Shown here in pieces: positions 1 through 8,323 of a DNA stretch of 56,982 nt. The stretch is from Nocardioides pelophilus (GTDB taxonomy: Bacteria > Actinomycetota > Actinomycetes > Propionibacteriales > Nocardioidaceae). The translations under genes and the position numbers were made by a program. Under the pieces are notes generated by a model. That model made no database searches. It was not told the origin of the DNA and was given only the letters and a program-made list of their open reading frames with translations. The stretch lies in the NCBI RefSeq assembly GCF_014180685.1, contig NZ_JACEHF010000009.1, forward strand, positions 1 to 56,982, given 5' to 3'. How positions within the stretch are numbered: the first letter of the stretch is position 1; the number at the start of each line of letters is the position of its first letter.

Positions 1-1
1 G

Positions 2-1348
2 ATCGTCGTGGGCGCCGGCCTGGCCGGCCTGTCCGCCGCCCGCCTGCTCGCCGCCGCCGGCCGGGACGTCGTGGTGCTGGAGGCGCGGGACCGGGTCGGC
101 GGCCGCACCGAGGGCGGACACCTCTCCGACGGCACACCCATCGAGCTGGGCGGTCAGTGGATCGGGCCGACCCAGAACCGGATGTACGAGCTCGTCGCGG
201 AGCTCGGCCTCGAGCACTTCCGCACCTACAACGACGACGGCCAGCTGCTCGTCGACCTCGGCGGCAAGCAGCGGCGGATGGGCTCCCACCGTGGCGCACT
301 GCCGCGGATGAGCCCGTTCGCGATCGCCGATCTCGGCCAGGGCCTGGCCCGGTTCACCCGGCTCGCCAACCGGGTCGACCTCCTCGCCCCGTGGCAGTCG
401 CCGGACGCCGAGCGACTCGACGGGCAGACGTTCGAGACCTGGATCCGCCGCAACCTGCGCACGCCGACCGGCCGGGCCTACTTCCGGGTCGCCTGCGAGG
501 CCGTGTTCGCCGCCGACGCCGGCGACCTGTCACTGCTGCACGCGTTGTTCTACGCACACTCGGGCACCGACCTCGAGACGCTCCTGTCGGTCGACCGCGG
601 CGCGCAGCAGGACCGGATCGTCGGCGGCTCGATCCGGATCGCCGACACGATGGCCGCCGCGCTCGGCGATCGGGTGCGGCTCGGCCAGGTCGTCACCGGG
701 ATCGAGCACACCGCCGTCGGGATCACCGTGGCCACCCGCGACGGCGCGGTCGAGGGCAGCCACGTGATCGTCACCCTGCCGCCGACGCTGGCCGGGCGGC
801 TCGACTACGCCCCACTGCTCCCGTCGTGGCGCGACCAGCTCACCCAGCGCCTCCCGGCCGGGTCGGTGATGAAGGTGTACGCCGCCTACGACGAGCCGTT
901 CTGGCGCACCGACGGTCTCAACGGCCAGGCCGCCTCCGACCGCGGGCCGGTCAAGGTCACCTTCGACAACTCGCCGCCGGCGGGCGGTCCGGGCGTGCTG
1001 ATGGGGTTCCTCGAGGGCAACGAGGCCCGCCGCTGCGCGCGGATGACCGAGGCCGAGCGGCGGGCCGCCGTGCTCGGCTCGTTCGCGCGCTACTTCGGCG
1101 AGCGTGCGCTGCACCCGGTGGAGTACGTCGAGCGCGACTGGATGGCCGAGGAGTTCACCCGTGGCTGCTACGGCGCCCACTTCACCCCCGGCGTCTGGAC
1201 GGCGTACGGCCCCGCCCTGCGGGAGCCGGTCGGGCGGATCCACTGGGCGGGCGCCGAGTGCTCGCCGGTCTGGAACGGCTACATGGAGGGCGCGGTCCGC
1301 TCCGGCGAGGACGCCGCCCGGGCGGTCGTCGCGGACCTCGACGCGTGA
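2..1348 (+). CDS. Flavin monoamine oxidase family protein (5' end outside window)
   Basis: FAD-dependent amine oxidase, expected to oxidise a primary or polyamine with O2 to aldehyde, ammonia and H2O2. The frame is open from base 2 and opens with IVVGAGLAGLSAARLL, the GxGxxG dinucleotide-binding fold that normally lies within the first 20 residues, so only a short N-terminus is missing. It continues with VVVLEARDRVGGRT and ELGGQWIGPTQNR, typical of this family. The C-terminal FAD signature is HWAGAECSPVWNGYMEGA. About 448 residues are visible, the usual family length. The substrate cannot be told. It is followed by a strong terminator and is probably resident chromosome next to the integrated element. 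Confidence 0.9.
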   Translation: MVVGAGLAGLSAARLLAAAGRDVVVLEARDRVGGRTEGGHLSDGTPIELGGQWIGPTQNRMYELVAELGLEHFRTYNDDGQLLVDLGGKQRRMGSHRGALPRMSPFAIADLGQGLARFTRLANRVDLLAPWQSPDAERLDGQTFETWIRRNLRTPTGRAYFRVACEAVFAADAGDLSLLHALFYAHSGTDLETLLSVDRGAQQDRIVGGSIRIADTMAAALGDRVRLGQVVTGIEHTAVGITVATRDGAVEGSHVIVTLPPTLAGRLDYAPLLPSWRDQLTQRLPAGSVMKVYAAYDEPFWRTDGLNGQAASDRGPVKVTFDNSPPAGGPGVLMGFLEGNEARRCARMTEAERRAAVLGSFARYFGERALHPVEYVERDWMAEEFTRGCYGAHFTPGVWTAYGPALREPVGRIHWAGAECSPVWNGYMEGAVRSGEDAARAVVADLDA

Positions 1349-1368
1349 CCGGCGAGGCAGCGCAACGC

Positions 1369-1409
1369 GAGAGGCCCGCCCCCGCGTCTCCGCGGGCGAC
1401 GGGCCTCTC
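1369..1409 (+). terminator. Intrinsic terminator after amine oxidase
   Basis: A perfect 10-bp stem, GAGAGGCCCG (1369-1378) and CGGGCCTCTC (1400-1409), encloses a second 6-bp stem CCCGCG/CGCGGG (1381-1386 and 1391-1396). It starts 20 bases after the amine oxidase stop. No U-tract follows, as is common in actinobacteria. Confidence 0.8.
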
Positions 1410-1606
1410 GGTGGTGCTGTGGCAGGTAGTGGATTCGAAGCGAATCCAGCAGAGTTATCCACAGGTGGACTCTGGTGGACAAAAGTACCTCTGACCTGCA
1501 CAAACGCCGATTCTTCGCGTACCGTCCTGTGGACAACTTTGGACGCGAATTGCCTGCTGGATCGCACGTGGATAGCACGCGGATCGCACGACTCGGGGTG
1601 AATCAC
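1410..1606 (+). promoter_or_regulatory. Integrase leader with DnaA-box-like sites; possible att region
   Basis: This spacer between the terminator and the integrase start holds a small hairpin GGATTCG-AAG-CGAATCC (1431-1447), an exact TTATCCACA DnaA-box match (1455-1463) and TGTGGACAA (1529-1537), the actinobacterial form of the same box in inverse orientation. The coding frame of the integrase stays open upstream through this stretch, but the first good methionine is at 1607. As the segment between resident chromosome and the integrase, it is where an attachment core would be expected. I could not match it to a tRNA gene. Confidence 0.45.
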
Positions 1607-2788
1607 ATGGCAGGAAGGACGAGGCATCGGGGCTTCGGACACATCCGGAAGCTGCCGAGCGGCCGCTACCAAGCCAGCTACATCGGCCACGACGACGTAC
1701 GCCACACGGCCCCCGAGACCTTCACCGCGAGGATCGACGCCGAGGCGTGGCTGGCCGCCGAGCACCGACGGTCCGAGGACCCGGAGAGCTGGCAGGCACC
1801 GCGGGCCCGGATCGAGGCCGCGCGGAAGGCCGCCGAGGCCGCGCGGCTGCCGACGTACGCCGACTACGCCCAGCGCTACCTCATCGAGCGCAAGGTCAAA
1901 GGGCGGGCCCTGGCGCCGTCGACCGTGGACGGCTACCGGCGGATGCTGGCCAACTACATCAACCCGACGTTCGGCGACATCCCTCTCGACGAGATCACGC
2001 CGGCCATGGTCAACCAGTGGTACGACCGGCTGCCGGCCGACAAGGAACGGACTCGTCGCGAGGCCTACACGCTGGCCCGCGCGGTGATGACGGTTGCTAC
2101 CAGCGCCCACGGACCGCTCGTCGGCCAGGTCAACCCGTTCGCGATCCGTGGCGGCGGCTCGGGCACCTCCCCCAAGCGCGAGCAGATCGCGACGGCGAAG
2201 GAGATCGAGGTGATCCTCGAGCACATCCGGCCCGAGTGGCAGGCGATGGTGTTGCTCGCGCTGTGGTGCGGGATGCGGTACGGAGAGTTGACGGAGCTGC
2301 GCAGATCGGACGTCGACCTCGACAAGCGCGTGATCAAGATCCGCCGCGCAGTCGCGCGGGCCGGGCCAGGCAAGAAGATCGTCAAAGGACCGAAGTCGGC
2401 GTCGGGAATCCGTGACCAGCGGATCCCCGCCCACATCGTTCCGGCGATCAGGAAGCACCTGCGCACCTACGTCACCGGCCGCGACGGACTGCTGTTCCCC
2501 GGCGCCCACGGCCAGCACCTGCATCCGGCCCGGTTCCAGGGGAAGCACACGCACCGCGGCTGGTACGGCGCCCGCCGCGCTGCCGGTCGCGGCGATCTCA
2601 GGTTTCACGACCTCCGCGCGACCGGTGCGACCTTGCTCGCACAGCAGGGCGCCAACATCGGCGAGATCCAGGCGTTTCTCGGCGACTCCACTCCGACGGC
2701 TGCCCTCCGCTACGTGCGGGCGGGTCAGAGCCGGATGGACCAGCTCACCGAGCGGCTCTCAGCACTGGCCGAGAACGGCAACTGGTAG
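1607..2788 (+). CDS. int: Tyrosine recombinase/integrase
   Basis: Site-specific recombinase of 393 residues that would integrate and excise the element. The N-terminal part (about 1-60) is an Arm/AP2-like DNA-binding segment (RKLPSGRYQASYIG), followed by a SAM-like core-binding domain (about 82-170) and the catalytic domain. Catalytic residues visible are Arg224 in CGMRYGEL, a Lys in the KSASGIRDQRIP beta-hairpin, His334 and Arg337 in FHDLRATG, and Tyr369 in ALRYVRAG. The usual second histidine of the GHSS motif is Asp360 (LGDSTP). The start at ATG 1607 (MAGRTRHRG) is preferred to in-frame upstream GTGs because homologous sequence begins there. It is convergent with the Fic gene. A diverged 65-bp copy of its 3' end lies at 17519. 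Confidence 0.92.
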   Translation: MAGRTRHRGFGHIRKLPSGRYQASYIGHDDVRHTAPETFTARIDAEAWLAAEHRRSEDPESWQAPRARIEAARKAAEAARLPTYADYAQRYLIERKVKGRALAPSTVDGYRRMLANYINPTFGDIPLDEITPAMVNQWYDRLPADKERTRREAYTLARAVMTVATSAHGPLVGQVNPFAIRGGGSGTSPKREQIATAKEIEVILEHIRPEWQAMVLLALWCGMRYGELTELRRSDVDLDKRVIKIRRAVARAGPGKKIVKGPKSASGIRDQRIPAHIVPAIRKHLRTYVTGRDGLLFPGAHGQHLHPARFQGKHTHRGWYGARRAAGRGDLRFHDLRATGATLLAQQGANIGEIQAFLGDSTPTAALRYVRAGQSRMDQLTERLSALAENGNW

Positions 2789-2811
2789 TTCATTGCGCTA
2801 GTGCTGCCCCT

Positions 2812-3987
2812 CTAAGCGGGCTGCGCTCTACGGATCTCGCCCAACAGCGTTGGATAGGGATCGGTCAGTGGTTGGCGTGCCGCGCGAAGCGCGTCGCGGA
2901 TGTCCTTGAGCGGTCGGCCGGCGACGTAGTGGCGGCCGCGGCGTTCACCTCGGGCCTCGAGGAGGCCGCGCTCGGTCGCAGTCACCAGGTCGCGGGTGGC
3001 CGTCCTCTCATCGAGGTCGGTGAGCTTGATGTACGACGGACGCGTCACCCGGAGTCCGAGAAGTGCGTCGAAGAGGGCGCTGCCGACGCGTTCGTTGAGC
3101 TTGTGCTCGGACAGTAGGGCGTCGATGTGTCGCCACTGGGTCTCGGCCTCGTCGAACCGGCGTCTGACGGTCTGGGCCTGCATGTGGTGGGCGCGGAGAT
3201 TGAACTTCACCCAGAGCGTGGCGTCGTTGTCAGGGTTCCAGGCGCCGCGACCGGTCGAAGCGAGTACGTCGTAGTAGTCCTGCGTGTTGTTGCCCAGCCA
3301 TTCCTCGATGCTGGAGAAGGTCGGTTCGATGACGTGGTCTTGGGCGAGCACCATCGTCTGCAAGGCCCGGGCCATGCGGCCGTTTCCGTCGCGGAAGGGA
3401 TGGATCATCACCAGATTGAGGTGGGCCATCGCGCCTCGCACGAGCGGATCGTCGGCTCCCTGGCGCGTGCTCGTCTTCGCCAACGCAACCGACAGGCGTC
3501 CCATCAGCTCGGGCACGACATCGGCGGCCGGACCTTCGTAGACGTCCACGCCTCGCCTGTCGTCCCGGACGAAGATCTCCGTGGACCGGTACCGGCCGGG
3601 CGATTTGGACAAGTCGTGCTCGAGCAGCATGAAGTGCATCGATCGCAGCACGACCTCGTCGATGGTGAAGCCTGGGTCGGTAGCGACGTTCAGTACGTAC
3701 GTCATCACGCGGCGGTAGCCGAGGATCTCGGCCCATGTGGCTTCATCGGCGCTCAGCGGTGGTTCGTCGTCGATCGCTGCGACGGCGTCCTCGTCGGTGA
3801 CCGTGTAGCCCTCGATCGTGTTCGAGCCCTGGATCGCGCGAGCCGCGGAGGTCCGGCGGAGCAGCCCGTTCCAGCGTCGCGGCGCGCGAAGTACATCCGC
3901 GAGCGAGGCGCGGACGTCGTGGATCTCCCCGATGATCTGCTGGTCCTCCAGATCGGGATCGGGCGTGCGGTACAGATGCTGAGCCAT
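2812..3987 (-). CDS. Fic family protein, class II (self-inhibited) AMP transferase
   Basis: Fic proteins transfer AMP (sometimes other phosphates) from a nucleotide to hydroxyls of target proteins. The 391-residue protein has the complete active-site loop HPFRDGNGR (196-204). N-terminal to it is SNTIEG (55-60), which fits the inhibitory helix motif (S/T)xxxE(G/N), so the antitoxin function is built in (class II). The C-terminal ~90 residues look like a winged helix (KLTDLDERTATRDLVTATERG). No separate antitoxin gene is visible. It sits between integrase and excisionase as a cargo or stability gene. Two palindromes precede it at 4021-4054. Confidence 0.9.
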   Translation of the reverse strand: MAQHLYRTPDPDLEDQQIIGEIHDVRASLADVLRAPRRWNGLLRRTSAARAIQGSNTIEGYTVTDEDAVAAIDDEPPLSADEATWAEILGYRRVMTYVLNVATDPGFTIDEVVLRSMHFMLLEHDLSKSPGRYRSTEIFVRDDRRGVDVYEGPAADVVPELMGRLSVALAKTSTRQGADDPLVRGAMAHLNLVMIHPFRDGNGRMARALQTMVLAQDHVIEPTFSSIEEWLGNNTQDYYDVLASTGRGAWNPDNDATLWVKFNLRAHHMQAQTVRRRFDEAETQWRHIDALLSEHKLNERVGSALFDALLGLRVTRPSYIKLTDLDERTATRDLVTATERGLLEARGERRGRHYVAGRPLKDIRDALRAARQPLTDPYPTLLGEIRRAQPA

Positions 3988-4020
3988 GTCACTTTGTCCT
4001 TAATTAAGTGCCAACGCTAG

Positions 4021-4054
4021 TCCAGCGCGCTGGATATGTCACTTTATTAGTGAC
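4021..4054 (-). promoter_or_regulatory. Twin palindromes upstream of the Fic gene
   Basis: TCCAGCGCGCTGGA (4021-4034) is a perfect 14-base palindrome. Four bases on is GTCACT-N5-AGTGAC (4038-4054). The half-site GTCACTTT recurs at 3988-3995 next to the Fic start, and an AT-rich TTAATTAA lies at 4000-4007. The arrangement suggests promoter and operator for the Fic gene, perhaps bound by its own C-terminal winged helix. Confidence 0.55.
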
Positions 4055-4102
4055 AAACGGACACCGAGCATCGCTCAGCCGGCAACCGAGCAAAGGCAAG
4101 AG

Positions 4103-4294
4103 TCACCGAGCTGACGGGATCCGGTGGAGTACCTGCTCAAGGTCTGCGACACGGACGCGGATGACTCGCCGGCCACATCGGTAGGCGGGAAGCGTGCCGT
4201 CGGCGATCCTCCGGCGGAGGGTCTTGACCGAGACCGACATCAGTTCAGCGGCTTCGGCGAGGGTGAGGTACTGGGTGCGGGCGTGATCAGCCAC
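4103..4294 (-). CDS. xis: Excisionase-like helix-turn-helix protein
   Basis: A 63-residue MerR/excisionase-type DNA-binding protein: LTLAEAAELMSVSVKTLRRRIADGTLPAYRCGRRVIRVRV is the winged-helix layout (HTH then beta wing) of Xis proteins that steer a tyrosine integrase toward excision. The start is taken at GTG 4294 (MADHARTQYLT), which overlaps the upstream HTH gene by 8 bases and implies translational coupling. The longer in-frame extension upstream has no homology-like content. Its position next to integrase and relaxase fits an integrative element. Confidence 0.82.
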   Translation of the reverse strand: MADHARTQYLTLAEAAELMSVSVKTLRRRIADGTLPAYRCGRRVIRVRVADLEQVLHRIPSAR

Positions 4295-4523
4295 GGCTTC
4301 GGGCCTCCCTCGAGGTGACGGCTGGTGGGCGCAGGAAGCGGCGGAGTTCGGCGACGGTGGTGTAGAGCCGGCCGGTGCCGTTGAACCGCCACCAGCGCGG
4401 CCCAATGCCGCGTCTCTTCCAGTCCCGAACGGTGCGCTGGGGTGTGCGGATGAAGGCGCAGAACTCTTCGAACAGCAAGATGCCGTTGTCGTCCCACTCG
4501 GCGGGGACCTGGATGGGGTTCAC
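4287..4523 (-). CDS. Small HTH DNA-binding protein of the integrative element
   Basis: A 78-residue protein from GTG 4523, preceded by a good ribosome site (GAGGAGA). The sequence LLFEEFCAFIRTPQRTVRDWKRRGIGPRWWRFNGTGRLYTTVAELRRFL has the same HTH-plus-wing layout as the excisionase that follows, so it is either a second Xis-like factor or the element's regulator. An inverted repeat around a DnaA-box-like sequence (4599-4634) lies about 80 bases upstream and is its likely control region. Confidence 0.75.
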   Translation of the reverse strand: MNPIQVPAEWDDNGILLFEEFCAFIRTPQRTVRDWKRRGIGPRWWRFNGTGRLYTTVAELRRFLRPPAVTSREARSRG

Positions 4524-4826
4524 GAGTGTCTCCTCGACTCGGTGACTGATCTCGACCGAAGCGTGACGAACCGACGTCCCCGTTTCCGTACCCCCTGGGG
4601 GCGTACCCCCTTGTGGATAACGGGGGGTACGCCCGCCCCGTCGCCGCGTTTGCGCAGGCCAGGAGGCGTCCCCCCAAAATTTGTCCGCATCGTGGTCATC
4701 GGCTGGATTCCTCTCGTCCGGGCTCGCATTTGGCCGCGAGCTCCTCATGAAGGAAAGGCAACGGTGACCGCTCCGGATCGGCCAGATACGTCGGTGTCGG
4801 TTGCGTGACGGGCGCTGGCGGCGACC
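4524..4826. other. Intergenic control region of the integrative element
   Basis: This 303-base gap separates the relaxase remnant stop from the HTH gene start. It carries repeated GTACCCCC units, a 12-bp inverted repeat with a DnaA-box-like core (4599-4634) and the palindrome CCCCCTGGGGG (4591-4601). I see no coding sequence. Confidence 0.6.
4599..4634. promoter_or_regulatory. 12-bp inverted repeat enclosing a DnaA-box-like core
   Basis: Left arm GGGCGTACCCCC (4599-4610) and right arm GGGGGTACGCCC (4623-4634) are perfect complements. The 12-base loop contains TGTGGATAA (4612-4620), the complement of the DnaA box TTATCCACA. GTACCCCC occurs once more in direct orientation at 4588-4595. It could be an operator for the HTH/xis genes, a replication origin or an origin of transfer; sequence alone does not decide. 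Confidence 0.6.
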
Positions 4827-7417
4827 TCAGAAGCCGATGCCGATCCCACGGTCGGGTGCTGGGCGAGGGCCGGGGATCGGGTCCCGTGGGCGCCGCGGCC
4901 GGGTGCCGGTCAGGGCTGCGGCCTGCAGGGCGGCCGCGCCGTCAGGTGCGCGCCTGGGTCGGGCACGGGGTCCGTAGCGGTCGATGTCCTCGGCGGCGAC
5001 TCGGGCAGCGTGAGCGGGTCCGAGGTCAGCGCGGTCGCGAGCGAACACCTCGACCCACTGCACCCGCGCCTCGTCGACCGAGTCGGCGACCAGGTGGGCA
5101 GTGTTGGACTTCCGACCCCGGGTCATGGCGACGTACGCCGCGGCGGCACCGGTGGTCTCCCCGACCAGCAAGTGGGCGTGGTCCACGGTCTCGCCCTGGG
5201 CGCCGTACACAGTGGTGGCGAAGGCGAGCTCGACATGCTCTCGCACGTAGCCGGCTGGCAGCGTCCGTTCCCCGGGTCGTCCGCGCACCTTCACGCTGCC
5301 GTCGCCGCTGACGGCGGTGACGGTCCAGGTGTCGCGGTTCGCAACGCCGAGATCGCGATCGTTGCGGCGGGTCGCGACCCGATCCCCCACCCCGATCACC
5401 TCGCCGATGCGGGTGGTGAAGACCTCACCGTTGCGCTCACCATCACCACCTGCGTGTTGGTCGCGAATGGCAGCGTTGAGGGCGATGACCTGGTCGCGGG
5501 TGTCGGCGAGGACCAGTCCGCGCACCGCGGCGATGGCCTGGATCGCCTCGGCCTCAGAGCCGTGGACGACGATCTCCCCACGCTCCAGCAGGGCATCGAA
5601 GACCTCACCACTGTGCTCACCAGTACGCATCTGCAGACTGAGGTCGGCATAGGTCGGGTCGGTGAACCGGTGCACGGTGGTGAGCTGTTTGACCGCCTCC
5701 GGCGGGGCCCAGCGCAGTGCGAGGTCGAGCACTCCCCCGCGGCCGACAGCAGGGAGCTGGTGGCGGTCGCCGATGAGTACGAGACGGGCGCCGGCCTCGT
5801 CGGCGATGGTGAGCAGCGCGCGGGCGGTGTCCTGGTCGAGCATCCCGGCCTCGTCGACCACCAGCTCATCACCGGGCCTCAGCACCGCGGCCCGGTCGAT
5901 CCGGTCGACGGCCGTGCGGGTCCAGCGGCCGTCGGCGTCCCAACGCCAACCGTGCTGGTGGACCAGCCACGCCGCGGAGAACGCGCTGGACCCGACCTCG
6001 GTGGCGGCGACCCGGGCGGCCTTAAGGGTCGGGGTCACCACGATCATCTGGCTCCCGCTCGCCTGGACGGCCCGGCGCTGGGCGCGCAGCCGAGTGGTCT
6101 TCCCGGCGCCCGCGGCTCCCTCGACCACCACCAGGTGACGGGCTCCGAGCTCGGCTCGTAGCGACAACCGGTCGTTGAGCTCGGCCTCGACGGCGAGGAC
6201 GCGTCGGCTGGTCAACGCTCGGACGTGCTCGGGGACGTCGCCTCGAGCAAGCAACGGCCGACTGGCGGCGACGGCGCGTGCCGTCAGGTCTTCGGTCAGC
6301 TCTGTGCGGACTTTCGGTTCGGCAATGACGCCTGCTGAGGCGATGAGTTCCTCCACGACACCGCGGATGTCGCCGGCGTTCCACGCCGACCGCTTCGCAC
6401 CGAGCCGGGTCAACGCGACCTCCACGATCGCGTCCCGGTCCAGCGCCCCGACCGGAGTCACCGGCAGCCCCGTGGGACGCTGCGGGTAGACGAACCCCAG
6501 TGCGTCCAACTCCTCGACCCAGTGCTGCCGCAGCTCCTCCCCCGACGTCGGCACCACCTTGTCCGGCCGGGCGTCAGCCCACGCCCGGCGGTCCCAGGCA
6601 CGCAGCAACCTCGGTCCCGGCTCCTCGTCGGGGTGGTCGCGGCGCCACGCCGCCTCGTATCGGGCAATGTTCCGACCGACCTGCGCCGACCGGGCGCTGA
6701 ACGCGCCGGCGTACGGCGCCAGCTCGTTGATCTCACCGTCCTCGTCCAGGGTGAACCCGTGGCGGGCCAGCACGGTCCGGAACTGCGGGCCGCACATCAC
6801 AGCCGCATGCCCGATCCCGTTGAGGGCGGCCACCAGGTCCCGCAGCCCGACCGTGTGCAGCCCCCGCCACTTCCCCTCAGCGAACACCCGGGCGTTGACC
6901 TGAAGATGAAGATGCCGATGCGGATCACCAGCCCGGGAGGTGTGGTGACGAATCACCGCCGCCTCGATCCGCTCGACCGGCACCTGCACCTGACCATCCC
7001 GTGGCCCACGCGGGTGGTGGCGTGCTGAGCGACCCAGCCGATGATCTGTTCGGCGGCACTGGTCTGTGCTGCGTCGTACGCCTCGGAGATCTCCGGATCC
7101 AGTGCGGCCGCGAGCGACCAGGTCTTCGGGCCGTTCACGACGACCTCGGCGAACCGCACCCCGTTGTCGACCTTCACCAGCCGTCCCTTGGCCGCGCCGG
7201 TGTCGATGTCGTAGCCGGCCACCCACCACTCGTAGGTGTCGCCCTCCATCGGCGCTTCGGCGATCAGGGTCGACTGAGTGGCGACGTACCGCGCGGCGAC
7301 CCCGGTGCCTTCGGCCAGGTAGTAGTCATCGGCACGGGACCGGTCGGCCTCGACATAGTTGCGGGCGGCCGCAGCCGATCCGCGGTAGATCGCGACCCCA
7401 CCCCGCATCCTCGTCAC
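4827..7417 (-). pseudogene. traA: MobF/TraA-type conjugative relaxase-helicase, frameshifted
   Basis: Relaxase that would nick oriT and unwind DNA for conjugation. The N-terminal part (GTG 7417 to about 7004; RGGVAIYRGSAAAARNYVE ... NGPKTWSLAAAL ... TTRVG) and the rest (about 7004 to 4827) lie in different frames. The first frame runs through TTRVG and then diverges; the second resumes at PRDGQVQVPVERIEAAV and carries the metal-binding histidines in DPHRHLHLQVNARV. Losing one C from a CCC run (plus-strand 7003-7004) explains the break exactly. The downstream part has a RecD-like helicase: Walker A EGAAGAGKTTRLR, Walker B VVDEAGMLDQD, and VYGAQGETVDHAHL near the C-terminus. About 860 codons in all, short for TraA. 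No TraB/FtsK-type translocase is nearby, so the element looks immobile. Confidence 0.85.
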
Positions 7418-7483
7418 CGCCCGTCACCACTCGTCAACGACCCCAGAAATGGCGCTCGGCCCACCCACAGGGGGTAGGCCGAT

Positions 7484-7499
7484 CTACGAACCTTCGTAG
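7484..7499. promoter_or_regulatory. Perfect dyad upstream of the relaxase
   Basis: CTACGAA-CC-TTCGTAG is a perfect 7-bp inverted repeat about 67 bases upstream of the relaxase start codon. It could be a relaxase-gene operator or part of an origin of transfer, which in MobF systems often lies beside the relaxase gene. Not decidable from sequence. Confidence 0.4.
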
Positions 7500-7788
7500 C
7501 ATGCGTGCCGCTCGGTTTGGAGTGGTGAAGGGCAGGTCGAGGGCGGGGATTTTCGGGGTCGTGAAGGGTCGTCAAGGTTCGGCAGTGGTGGTCGGATGTG
7601 GGTGGCGGTTTCGGGTTTTGTGTACGGGTCAGGACGTGGCGGTTGTAGCCGACGACCCTGGCACCAGTCGTCACCAGGGCTGTCGCACCAGCACTCACTC
7701 CGCCTTGGGGGAACCGCCGAAGATGAGGCACTGGCGGTGGGCGCGCCGGCGTACTCCCGTCACCCGCGGATGCATAGTCCGCCCGGAT

Positions 7789-7823
7789 GTTCTCGCCCGC
7801 CAAGGTTCCAAAGGGGATGTGCA
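7789..7823 (+). repeat. 35-bp direct repeat, copy 1 (left of EAL gene)
   Basis: It begins GTTCTCGCCCGCCAAGG and ends AAAGGGGATGTGCA. It matches 9766-9800 at 29 of 35 positions by eye. A shorter related motif, CCAAAGGGAGGGTGCA, occurs near 17332-17346. Confidence 0.7.
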
Positions 7824-7870
7824 ATCTCGGCTGAGTTGACCGCGTCGATCACGCCGTCTGCTTGGTCAAG

Positions 7871-7893
7871 CTGTCACCTATCGGTGCAGCAGA
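7871..7893 (+). repeat. TGTCACC..GTGCAG repeat, copy 1
   Basis: CTGTCACCTATCGGTGCAGC followed by AGA. It matches two copies at 17384-17437, one direct and one inverted. Shared consensus is TGTCACC(N)ATC(N)GTGCAG(C/T)AG. Confidence 0.6.
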
Positions 7894-7903
7894 CCCGGGC
7901 TCG

Positions 7904-7924
7904 GGGCTAGGGCTCGCCTAGCCC
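7904..7924. terminator. Perfect 8-bp hairpin in spacer
   Basis: GGGCTAGG (7904-7911) and CCTAGCCC (7917-7924) with a 5-base loop GCTCG. No T-tract and no adjacent stop codon, so this may be a terminator or simply a structured repeat end. Confidence 0.35.
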
Positions 7925-8293
7925 TCCCGACCTTCGGCTAGCAGTCCGTCGATCTGATTCGGAAGCTCCTCGGTCCCCTGTCGTTCCTCGACTCCCGCCG
8001 TCCCCTGCGGATGTCGGACTACCCATTCGGTCACGACCGGGCGACGCGTCTGTAAACCCGGTGCAGCCGCCCGCGTGAAGGCAGCACTGTTGGTCAGGTC
8101 AGCCGCGGAGAACCCACCTCAAGCCGGCTCACTGGCACCGGCACCGGCATCGACATCGACACGCTGCAACAGCCAGAGCAAATCCCGAGCCCGGTCAATT
8201 GGATGCCAGATGGGGAGAATCCGCTGAGAGTGTCGCCGGGCCGCCCTAGATTGAGAGGACATCTGGGTCGAGCCGACGTTCAGGGAAGGACTC

Positions 8294-8323
8294 ATGTACT
8301 CAGCGAGAGACGGCTCGTCGTGA
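8294..8323 (+). CDS. Nine-residue leader peptide coupled to the EAL gene
   Basis: ATG 8294 has a strong ribosome site (GGAAGGA, 8284-8290) and encodes MYSARDGSS. Its stop TGA (8321-8323) overlaps the EAL start ATG (8323) as TGATG. The EAL start itself has no clear Shine-Dalgarno, so ribosomes may reach it by reinitiation. This is a prediction from spacing; peptide function, if any, is unknown. Confidence 0.4.
   Translation: MYSARDGSS

Larger units (their letters stand above)
7418..8293. other. Gene-poor, repeat-bearing spacer
   Basis: 876 bases between relaxase start and EAL leader. It holds a 7-bp dyad at 7484, one copy of a 35-bp repeat at 7789, one copy of a TGTCACC/GTGCAG repeat at 7871 and a perfect 8-bp hairpin at 7904-7924. 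A minus-strand open frame at 7414-7824 has low-complexity sequence and runs through the repeat, so I do not call it a gene. Confidence 0.6.

Noticed and set aside
1431..1447. tRNA T-arm-like sequence GGATTCG-AAG-CGAATCC
   Set aside because: No acceptor, anticodon or CCA parts could be built around it; it is only a small hairpin.
530..2608. Long minus-strand open frame across amine oxidase and integrase
   Set aside because: Antisense shadow of two well-supported genes in GC-rich DNA; composition is Arg/Pro/Gly-rich without a domain.
7414..7824. 136-codon minus-strand open frame upstream of the relaxase
   Set aside because: Runs through the 35-bp repeat and low-complexity sequence; no domain and no clear ribosome site.
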